Shown: in pieces, positions 57,316 through 64,000 of the stretch
Position numbering within the stretch: the stretch's first letter is position 1
How the letters are laid out: each line of letters begins with the position of its first letter
From: Streptococcus ictaluri 707-05
GTDB lineage: Bacteria; Bacillota; Bacilli; Lactobacillales; Streptococcaceae
Length of the DNA stretch: 64,000 bases
NCBI RefSeq assembly: GCF_000188015.2
Contig: NZ_AEUX02000008.1
Coordinates: 1-64,000 of the forward strand
Direction: 5' to 3'
The notes under the pieces: generated by a model
The model's database searches: none
What the model saw: only the letters and a program-made list of their open reading frames with translations
Told to the model about the DNA's origin: nothing
Position numbers and translations under genes: made by a program

Positions 57316-58850
57316 AGATTGAAGACAAAGCCCTAGAAAAATGAATTTCTAGAGCTTTTTTGTTCGCTAAGAGTTATAATAAAGACAAGAATCTCTAGGA
57401 GGTCTCTCTATGTTCCACAAAGAAAATCCGAACTAAAATCGTAATCAAGTTGGCTTTTATAGCTTAGATGAGTTGGTCCCTAAAGACCATCTCTTACGTC
57501 AAATTGACCAAGCCATTGATTTCTCATTTATTTATGACTTAGTTGAAGATAGTTATTGTGCTGATAATGGTCGTCCTAGTTTGGATCCCGTTATGTTGAT
57601 TAAGATTCCTATGATTCAATGTCTGTTTGGCATTCGTTCTATGCGTCAAACTATCAAAGAAATTGAAGTCAATTTAGCTTACCGCTGGTTTCTTGGCTTG
57701 ACTCTAGAAGATAAGGCGCCTCATTTCACAACATACGGCAAGAACTACAGCCGTCGTTTCCAAGATAAACAAGTCATTGAAGCCATCTTTTCTCATATTC
57801 TAGGTCTCTGCCTCAATGCTGGTTTGATTGATCCTACCGAAATCTTTGTGGATGGGACTCATATCAAGGCAGCTGCTAATCATCACAAATACATCAACCA
57901 GGAAGTTGAGGCACAAGCTAAATTTATGAGTGACCAATTGGAGAAGGAAATTGCCAAAGATAGGGAGAAACACGGAAAAAAGTCCGTAAGGCTCGCCAAA
58001 GAAAAAGAGCCCGCAAGTAAGAAAATGTCTACAACAGACCCTGATAGTGGTTGGTTTCATAAAGGAGAGCATAAACAAATCTTCGCTTATAACGCTCAAG
58101 TTGCTTGTGATAAACATGGTTGGGCATTGGGGTATAGTATTCACGCTGGAGATGTCCATGATAGTCAGGCATTTCCTGAACTCTTTGACAAGATTAAAGC
58201 ATTGAACTCTCACTATCTCATTGCTGATTCTGGTTATAAAACCCCAAGCATCGCTCATTACTTATTAACTCTAGGTGTCATACCAGTTTTTCCCTATACA
58301 AGACCTCATAGTAAAAAGGACCTGCTTCGGCCAAAAGAATTTATCTATGATGAGTATTATGATGTCTATCTTCGTCCAGAAAACCAACCTTTGCACTATT
58401 CAACGACTAATCGAGACGGTTACCGTGAGTATAATAGCGATCCAGCTATTTGTCAGACTTGTGCTCTTTTATCAGTTTGTACCCAGTCGAAGAACCACCA
58501 AAAAGTCATCACACGTCATTTATGGAAAGATGACTTAAAAGTCTGCGAAGACATCCGACACCAACTAGGGATGAAAGAGCGTTATCAACAGCGCTAAAGA
58601 GACTATTGAACGCTTGTTCGGGACAGCTAAAGAATACCATAACTTACGCTATACGAGATTAAAAGGAAAGTCCAAAATGGGGGCAACCCTTGGGCTTACT
58701 TTAGCGTGTTTAAATCTGAAAAAATACAGCAAATGGATGGCTGGAATAGCCTTATTTCTTTGCCTGAAAGTTGCCAAAATGAGGCAAATCATCATAATGA
58801 TAGTAAAAGAAAAGACAAACTGGAGGTTTAGACCAGTTTGTCTTCAATCT
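57316..58850 (+). mobile_element. IS1182-family insertion sequence
   Basis: The 1535-bp element has inverted ends AGATTGAAGACAAA / TTTGTCTTCAATCT. It is flanked by the 28-bp direct repeat, the hairpin of a terminator, between the small membrane gene and pyrD. It carries a transposase with an early stop and a frameshift, so it cannot move by itself. Confidence 0.85.
57410..58800 (+). pseudogene. IS1182-family transposase, stop codon and frameshift
   Basis: ATG 57410 follows AGGAGG and reads MFHKENPN, then TAA (57434-57436), then NRNQVGFYSLDELVPKDHLLRQ in the same frame. The long remainder contains the family blocks YCADNGRPSLDPVMLIKI, FVDGTHIKAAANHHKY and IADSGYKTPS. At about 58596 one extra base shifts the frame. 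The rest, KETIERLFGTAKEYHNLRYTR and KSKMGATLGLTLACLNLKKY, is in the +1 frame. The true end is uncertain (about 58730-58800). A CAA-to-TAA change explains the first lesion. Confidence 0.85.
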
Positions 58851-58878
58851 GAGTGCTCATTCTTACAAATGAGCACTC
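58851..58878. repeat. 28-bp direct repeat (right), hairpin terminator of pyrD region
   Basis: Identical to 57288-57315; it is followed by CTTTTTAT. It is the original terminator position serving plus-strand transcripts and pyrD (minus strand). Confidence 0.75.
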
Positions 58879-58902
58879 TTTTTATCTGCTTTGCTTGCTT
58901 TT

Positions 58903-59838
58903 TTAGTCTAAATAATGAAGTTTTCCTCTGAAGTCCTCTAAAGTCTCGTAGCCTTTTGATGTCATAATGGCTTTCAATTCTTCGGATACCCGAGCAAAGA
59001 TACTAGGACCTTCTTGATGAAGGGCTGTTCCAATTTGGACCATGCTAGCTCCACAGAGGATATGCTCAAAAGCGTCACGTCCATTTTTTACACCGCCTGT
59101 TCCAATGATTTGGATAGAAGGATTTAGCCTTTGGTAAAAGGCATGAACATTGGCTAAAGCCGTTGGTTTAATATAATCACCACCAATACCGCCAAAACCT
59201 TGTTTGGGCTTGATGACTACATGCTCATCTTCGATAACCATACCATTTCCAATGGAATTAACACAGTTGACGAAGGCTAAAGGGTATTTGTTAAAAATCG
59301 CAGCAGCTTGGTCAAAGTGGACAATGTCAAAATAAGGAGGGAGTTTAATTCCTAGTGGTTTGGTGTAATAGGAGAAGATATGGCTTAGGATTGCATCGGT
59401 TGTTTCAAAATCGTAAGCAATCTGAGGTTTTCCTGGTACATTAGGACAAGAAAGGTTCAACTCGACCAGGCCTTGATAGGATGAAGCCTGAATAGCCTTA
59501 AGGATAAGATCTGTTTCCTGAGGAGACATTCCAACAACTGACAAAAAGTGAGCTTTGGAATTTTTGTCTTTCTCCATCTCTGAAACGATGTCTAAGTAAT
59601 ACTGATAACCATGATTAGGAAGTCCCATAGAATTAATGGAACCTAAATGGGTATCCACATACCTTGGTTCAGGATTTCCTTGCCTTGCTTCTAAGGTGCC
59701 GGTCTTGGTAACGAATGAGCCTGCCTGAGACTTTTCTAACTCAAGCAATTCTTCTTTGGTCATGCAGTAGACCCCTGCTGCATTCATCAAACAATTAGTG
59801 AAGTCAAAGTGGGCAATTCTTGTTGCGATAGAAACCAT
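58903..59838 (-). CDS. pyrD: Dihydroorotate dehydrogenase, class 1A
   Basis: A 311-residue cytosolic FMN enzyme of pyrimidine synthesis that uses fumarate as acceptor (class 1A). FMN and substrate motifs include [42 protein letters not shown] and [11 protein letters not shown] (with the catalytic Cys). The final [21 protein letters not shown] binds phosphate. It is divergent from gpmA and lies alone. Confidence 0.93.
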   Translation of the reverse strand: MVSIATRIAHFDFTNCLMNAAGVYCMTKEELLELEKSQAGSFVTKTGTLEARQGNPEPRYVDTHLGSINSMGLPNHGYQYYLDIVSEMEKDKNSKAHFLSVVGMSPQETDLILKAIQASSYQGLVELNLSCPNVPGKPQIAYDFETTDAILSHIFSYYTKPLGIKLPPYFDIVHFDQAAAIFNKYPLAFVNCVNSIGNGMVIEDEHVVIKPKQGFGGIGGDYIKPTALANVHAFYQRLNPSIQIIGTGGVKNGRDAFEHILCGASMVQIGTALHQEGPSIFARVSEELKAIMTSKGYETLEDFRGKLHYLD

Positions 59839-60076
59839 GGTTTAGCATTTCCTCCATATTTTAGACAAATTTTTTCTATTCTATCACTAGGCTTTTAGAA
59901 TAGCAAGCTATTTTTAAAAACTAATTCTAAATCTTCATCATTTCCGAACTTTCTATTTTTCATGATATTACAAAATAATTTTCAAGAAAATAGGAATAGG
60001 CTAGCTTTTTTAAGCTATTTTTTGTAGAATAGAAGGGTAAAAGCTCTTAGAGCTAAATAAAAAGGAGATATTACGA

Positions 60077-60772
60077 ATGGTAAAATTGGTTTTCGCTCGC
60101 CATGGTGAGTCAGAATGGAACAAAGCAAACCTCTTCACTGGTTGGGCAGATGTGGATCTTTCAGAAAAAGGTACACAACAAGCGATTGATGCTGGTAAAT
60201 TAATCAAAGCCGCAGGTATTGAATTTGACCTTGCTTTTACATCTGTTTTAAAACGTGCCATCAAAACAACTAACCTTGCTCTTGAAGCTTCTGATCAACT
60301 TTGGGTACCTGTTGAAAAATCTTGGCGTTTGAATGAGCGTCACTATGGTGGTTTGACTGGTCAAGATAAAGCTGAAGCAGCAGCTAAATGGGGTGATGAA
60401 CAAGTTCATATTTGGCGTCGTTCTTACGATGTTTTACCTCCAGATATGGCTGAAGATGATGAGCATTCTGCACATACTGATCGTCGTTACGCTCACCTTG
60501 ATTATGCCGTTATTCCAGATGCTGAAAACTTAAAAGTTACTTTAGAACGTGCCCTTCCTTTCTGGGAAGACAAAATCGCTCCAGCTCTTGTAGATGGTAA
60601 AAATGTTTTTGTAGGTGCACACGGTAACTCTATTCGTGCCCTTGTTAAACACATCAAACGCTTGTCAGATGACGAAATCATGGATGTTGAAATTCCAAAC
60701 TTCCCACCACTTGTTTTCGAATTTGATGACAAATTAAACCTTACTGCTGAGTATTATCTTGGTGGTGAATAA
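60077..60772 (+). CDS. gpmA: Phosphoglycerate mutase, 2,3-BPG dependent
   Basis: A 231-residue glycolytic enzyme. The phosphohistidine motif is [19 protein letters not shown], with the second catalytic motif in [14 protein letters not shown] and [15 protein letters not shown] between. Codons are strongly biased to those used in highly expressed streptococcal genes. AAGGAG lies before ATG 60077, and a terminator follows. Confidence 0.97.
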   Translation: MVKLVFARHGESEWNKANLFTGWADVDLSEKGTQQAIDAGKLIKAAGIEFDLAFTSVLKRAIKTTNLALEASDQLWVPVEKSWRLNERHYGGLTGQDKAEAAAKWGDEQVHIWRRSYDVLPPDMAEDDEHSAHTDRRYAHLDYAVIPDAENLKVTLERALPFWEDKIAPALVDGKNVFVGAHGNSIRALVKHIKRLSDDEIMDVEIPNFPPLVFEFDDKLNLTAEYYLGGE

Positions 60773-60778
60773 GACACA

Positions 60779-60805
60779 GAACCAAGCTTAGTCTTGGTTT
60801 TTTTA
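60779..60805 (+). terminator. Terminator after gpmA
   Basis: AACCAAGC / GTCTTGGTT hairpin and a T run of seven. Confidence 0.8.
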
Positions 60806-60877
60806 GTTATTTTTGACAAAAGAAGAGAGCTTTTGAAAAATATGGTATGATAATTAAAAAAACTAAAAGGAAGATAT

Positions 60878-61399
60878 ATGATAGCAAACGATCGTCGACA
60901 AGCTATTTTGATAAAGCTTCAACAAGTACAAGAAGCTCTGTCAGCCTCTTCTTTGGCCAAAGAGTTAGGGGTCAGTCGTCAAGTTATTGTGGGAGATATT
61001 GCTCTCTTACGGGCTCAGCAGATAGATATTATTTCAACTCCAAAGGGCTACTTACTATCAAGTGCCTTATTTACAAATCATTACTCAGCGAGATTAGTCT
61101 GCCAACATGGTCCAGAGCAAACCGAGGAAGAGTTGCAGATTATTTTGGCGCATGATGGTATTATTTCTACTGTAGAAGTCGAACACCCTATTTATGGGAT
61201 GTTAACAGCTCCTTTAAATATCAAATCTCAGTCAGATATGCTTCATTTCATTACCAAACTAAAGGACTCCAAAGCAGAGTTATTGTCTTCTTTGACAGAA
61301 GGTGTGCATGCTCATCTTATTTCTTGCCCTAGTCAAGAAGCTTTTGAGGACATTTGCCAAGACTTAAAAGCAGCAAAAATTCTTTATCAAGAAAAATAG
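60878..61399 (+). CDS. niaR: Niacin-responsive repressor NiaR
   Basis: A 173-residue regulator. The N-terminal HTH_11 domain (RRQAILIKLQQVQEALSASSLAKELGVSRQVIVGDIALLRAQ) is followed by a 3H domain with conserved histidines (EVEHPIYGMLTAPLNI, LLSSLTEGVHAHLISCPS) that in the family binds metal and nicotinate. It represses niacin salvage genes. AAGGAAG precedes ATG 60878. Its stop codon is the start of the operator for niaX. Confidence 0.92.
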   Translation: MIANDRRQAILIKLQQVQEALSASSLAKELGVSRQVIVGDIALLRAQQIDIISTPKGYLLSSALFTNHYSARLVCQHGPEQTEEELQIILAHDGIISTVEVEHPIYGMLTAPLNIKSQSDMLHFITKLKDSKAELLSSLTEGVHAHLISCPSQEAFEDICQDLKAAKILYQEK

Positions 61400-61448
61400 G
61401 TCATATTATTACAGGTGTCTTGACACCTGTAATAATATGACCTATAAT
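61398..61448 (+). promoter_or_regulatory. niaX promoter inside a perfect NiaR palindrome
   Basis: Two perfect 22-bp arms (61398-61419, 61422-61443) with a two-base center form a 46-bp palindrome. The centre, ACAGGTGTC-TT-GACACCTGT, fits the NiaR motif. TTGACA (61420-61425), 17 bases, TATAAT (61443-61448) form a consensus promoter fully covered by it. Repression by niacin-bound NiaR would be direct. The RNA form could also make a niaR terminator-like stem. Confidence 0.9.
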
Positions 61449-61468
61449 AACTTGTAAAGGAGATTAAC

Positions 61469-62017
61469 ATGTCAAAAAAACCGACTCAAATGATAGCTTA
61501 TTCCTCTATTCTAGTGGCTTTTGCTATTTTAATTCCAATGTTTATGCCAATCAAGCTCATTCTTGGGCCAGCTTCCTTCACATTAGCTAGTCATGTTCCC
61601 TTATTTTTAGCGACCTTTATATCACTACCAGTAGCTATATTAGTAGCTATTGGAACTACTTTAGGCTTTTTCTTAGCTGGTTTTCCTTTTGTTATTGTTT
61701 GTAGAGCTTTTTCTCATCTTATTTTTGCAGCTTTTGCAGCTTGGTTACTTGAGAGAAGACCTTCCATCTTGCTAAAGAAAGAACAGACTTTTGTGTTTGC
61801 TTTGATGATTAATATTGTTCACGGTCTAGCTGAGTTTATCACTGTCTATGTCATGACAGCGACCGATCTTACCAATCTGTCCTATTTTTGGACCATGTTG
61901 GGATTAGTGGGATTCGGTTCACTAGTGCATGGCATGGTAGATTTCTATTTAGCACTCAGCCTATGGCGTTTTTTGAGCCAAAAAATTGGCCTACCTTTAG
62001 CTAAGCTAAAAGTTTAA
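61469..62017 (+). CDS. niaX: Niacin ECF transporter S component
   Basis: A 182-residue membrane protein with about six helices. It is the substrate-binding S subunit of an energy-coupling factor importer for niacin and uses shared EcfAAT components encoded elsewhere. The alanine-rich helix 1 (YSSILVAFAILIPMFMPIK) fits the S-unit coupling surface. The assignment relies on its position directly behind the NiaR operator. AAAGGAG lies before ATG 61469. Confidence 0.88.
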   Translation: MSKKPTQMIAYSSILVAFAILIPMFMPIKLILGPASFTLASHVPLFLATFISLPVAILVAIGTTLGFFLAGFPFVIVCRAFSHLIFAAFAAWLLERRPSILLKKEQTFVFALMINIVHGLAEFITVYVMTATDLTNLSYFWTMLGLVGFGSLVHGMVDFYLALSLWRFLSQKIGLPLAKLKV

Positions 62018-62035
62018 GTAAATCAATATGAAAAA

Positions 62036-62064
62036 GAAGCCCTTCTTAACTGAAAGGGCTTGCA
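62036..62064 (+). terminator. Terminator after niaX
   Basis: AAGCCCTT / AAGGGCTT hairpin with a nearby T-rich stretch. Confidence 0.65.
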
Positions 62065-62088
62065 TTTTTTTCAAAAATTGGTATACTA
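62061..62088 (+). promoter_or_regulatory. Promoter of the formate/nitrite channel gene
   Basis: TTGCAT (62061-62066), 16 bases, TATACT (62083-62088) with a TGG extension. Confidence 0.6.
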
Positions 62089-62127
62089 AAAAGTGCATTT
62101 GTGAACATCGTAACAAAAGGAGATATC

Positions 62128-62898
62128 ATGAAAACACCTGAGCAAATTTTAGAAGCTACTATTCACATTGGAGAACATAAGATTGCAAAGACTGCTGTGA
62201 CCAAAGCCATTTTAGGTTTTATTGGTGGCGCTATGATTAGTCTAGGATATTTGCTTTATGTGAGAATTGCAGCAAGTGGACTAGAAACCTTTGGAGCCTT
62301 TTCAAGTATTTTAGGAGCCTGTGCTTTTCCAATTGGTCTCATTATCATTTTAATGGCAGGAGGCGAGTTGATTACAGGGAACATGATGGCTGTCTCTGCA
62401 GCTTTCTTTGCTAAGAAAGTGACAGCAAGTGAGTTATTAAAGAACTGGTTAGTTATTACTCTTTTTAATATCATTGGTGCTGTTTTTGTGGCTTTTATCT
62501 TTGGGCATTTTCTGGGGTTGACTGGAACTGGAATTTTTAAACAAGAAGTTATTGAGGTAGCTCATGCAAAATTAGCAGCTAGTCCGCTACAGGCAATTGT
62601 TTCGGGAATTGGATGTAACTGGTTTGTAGGTTTAGCCTTATGGCTTTGTTACGGAGCTAATGATGCTACAGGTAAATTGTTAGGGACTTGGTTTCCTGTG
62701 ATGACTTTTGTTGCTCTTGGATTTCAGCATAGTGTGGCCAATGCCTTTGTCATTCCCGCAGCTATTTTTGAAGGTGGGGCGACTTGGTTAGATTTTCTGA
62801 CAAACTTCAGCTTGGTTTATATTGGCAATATTATTGGTGGTGCCATCTTTGTTAGTCTCTTTTATTACAAAGCTTACTATCATCCTAAAAGCCATTGA
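62128..62898 (+). CDS. Formate/nitrite transporter family channel
   Basis: A 256-residue pentameric FNT-type membrane channel. Six hydrophobic helices are seen, with family motifs GGAMISLGYLLY, GGELITGNMM and GIGCNWFVGLALWL (pore-loop region). It passes formate or similar anions; in streptococci formate export from mixed-acid fermentation is likely. ATG 62128 with AAAGGAG is preferred to the in-frame GTG 62101. Confidence 0.9.
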   Translation: MKTPEQILEATIHIGEHKIAKTAVTKAILGFIGGAMISLGYLLYVRIAASGLETFGAFSSILGACAFPIGLIIILMAGGELITGNMMAVSAAFFAKKVTASELLKNWLVITLFNIIGAVFVAFIFGHFLGLTGTGIFKQEVIEVAHAKLAASPLQAIVSGIGCNWFVGLALWLCYGANDATGKLLGTWFPVMTFVALGFQHSVANAFVIPAAIFEGGATWLDFLTNFSLVYIGNIIGGAIFVSLFYYKAYYHPKSH

Positions 62899-62913
62899 GA
62901 AAAGAAATATTTT

Positions 62914-62950
62914 TTAGACTGGGAGAAAGTCTTCCCAGTCTTCTTTTTAT
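62914..62950 (+). terminator. Terminator after formate channel gene
   Basis: AGACTGGGA / TCCCAGTCT hairpin followed by TTCTTTTTAT. Confidence 0.8.
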
Positions 62951-63004
62951 TTTTTTGTGATAAAATAAGAAACGAAGTTTAAAAAGAAAGGTAGAAAGAT
63001 TGCC

Positions 63005-64000
63005 ATGGGTTCCTTTATTAAAAAGCAAAAAGCCAGTATTCCTAGACGTCTTCATCTCCTTTTTTTCATTATTGTCTTTTTGGTTACTAGCCTGATATTA
63101 AGATTAGCCTATATGCAGATTTATGATCATCAGTTCTATTTATCAAAATTAAATGCAACAACCCTTTATCATGTGCGTGAGTCTAAGCCCAGAGGTAGTA
63201 TTTTTGACCGGGAAGGAAAAGCTTTAGTGACTAACAATGACAAAGAAGTTGTCACCTTTACCAGAAGTCCTAAAGCAAGTGTAGCAGACATAAAAGTGCT
63301 CGCTAATAGACTTGCCCAATTTATGGAGTTACCGCAGCTTCCTGTTTCGACTAGGTCTAAAAAAGACTATTATTTAGCTGATCCTAAAGTATATGCTAAA
63401 GTGGTGGATCGGTCAGCAGATAAAGAAAAGACAGATCGTTTTGGGAATCGTTTGACCCAAGCGACAATTTATCAAAATGCTTTGGCTTCGGTTAAAGAGA
63501 AAGACTTAGTTTATTCGCAAGACCAATTAAAAGTGATAGCTGTCTTTAATCAAATGAATGCAACAGCAAGTTTTAATACCGTAAAGCTAAAGACGGAGCC
63601 TTTAACAGATTATATCAAGGCTTATATTCAAGCCAATCAATCTCAGTTGAAAGGTATATGGATAGGTTCTGATTGGGAGAGAGAGGTTAGAGACACTAGC
63701 CTAACATCGATTATTGGTAAGATTTCTTCTCGAGAAGCTGGCTTACCTAAAGAGGAAGCCGATGCTTATTTGAAAAAAGGTTATGCGCTCAATGATCGAG
63801 TTGGAACCTCTTATTTAGAGAAGCAGTATGAAGATCTTTTGCAAGGAAAACCTGTCATCAAACAAATTAAAATCAATAAGTCTGGGAAAAAATAGCAGAA
63901 AATACGACAGACAAGGGTACTTCTGGTAGTAACTTGAAATTAACTATTTCTTTAGATTTTCAAGAGGCTGTTGAGGGTATTTTAGAGAATCATTATCAGG
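63005..64000 (+). CDS. pbp2b: Penicillin-binding protein 2b, 5' part, apparent poly-A frameshift
   Basis: Class B penicillin-binding transpeptidase for peripheral or septal wall synthesis. A basic cytoplasmic start and a membrane helix (about 17-39) are followed by the dimerization domain (ESKPRGSIFDREGKAL, LNDRVGTSYLEKQYEDLLQG). The catalytic domain would lie beyond the window. The frame hits TAG at 63893-63895 after GGG and six A. With a seventh A the frame continues as KIAENTTDKGTSGSN to LTISLDFQEAVEGILENHYQ at the window end. As this protein is essential in related streptococci, I treat the shift as a likely sequencing error and keep it as a CDS. Confidence 0.85.

Noticed and set aside
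57411..58800. Alternative-code reading of TAA as Gln to explain the in-frame stops
   Set aside because: All intact neighbouring genes end at TAA or TAG directly before the next gene's ribosome site, so these codons clearly work as stops.

Overview
The window is low-GC Firmicute DNA from a pyogenic-group Streptococcus. The evidence is the gene order (typA-murD-murG-divIB-ftsA-ftsZ-ylmE-sepF-ylmG-ylmH-divIVA-T-box-ileS), an EndoS-like IgG endoglycosidase, an Spd1-type streptodornase, a PmtA-type metal ATPase with Per-box-like operators, and two IS1239-like IS30 elements. The best guess is S. dysgalactiae or a close relative of S. pyogenes; the species was not tested against any database.

Layout. 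1-3467: the lysis end of a prophage (tail protein, DUF1617, DUF1366, holin, CHAP/SH3b endolysin). 3607-5908: a fic gene killed by two nonsense codons and an IS30 insertion. 5909-6466: an intergenic region with a possible NrdR-controlled small transcript and a small ORF. 6467-21561: typA, the division and cell-wall cluster, and a T-box-controlled ileS. 22062-25213: a broken EndoS-like gene. 25688-28705 (minus strand): DUF1827, Nudix and clpE under a CtsR box. 29081-43603: an amino-acid ABC importer (glnQ frameshifted), the feoAB iron importer, folD, the xseA-xseB-ispA-tlyA-argR-recN operon, an LPXTG protein, DegV, an SGNH hydrolase and YpmS. 43606-44768: the second IS30 copy. 44879-50624: hup carrying a 5.5-kb prophage remnant (integrase, lipoprotein, CI, Cro and small early genes) between two 18-bp att repeats. 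50734-57015: spd1, an IS982 element, an MFS exporter with an Rgg regulator, and pmtA. 57316-58850: an IS1182-type element. 58903-64000: pyrD, gpmA, niaR-niaX, a formate/nitrite channel, and the start of pbp2b.

Two layers of damage should be kept apart. First, there are signs of assembly error. Copy 2 of the IS30 transposase holds 22 bases identical to the loxP-containing 454 paired-end linker. Several genes have one-base indels in or near short homopolymers, including pbp2b, which should be essential. Second, there are in-frame stop codons in fic, divIB, the EndoS gene, prophage genes and the IS1182 transposase. Most could have arisen by a single C-to-T change, and homopolymer errors do not explain them.

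The most biologically interesting observations are: an Spd1 DNase whose catalytic histidine is replaced by arginine; a perfect 46-bp palindromic NiaR-type operator on a consensus promoter; a perfect 23-bp-arm inverted repeat carrying two Per-box-like sites around the pmtA promoter; a NrdR-box-like operator on a promoter feeding a short terminated RNA; loss of the ClpE zinc finger; and insertion elements with long target duplications. No clearly new multi-gene system was found.
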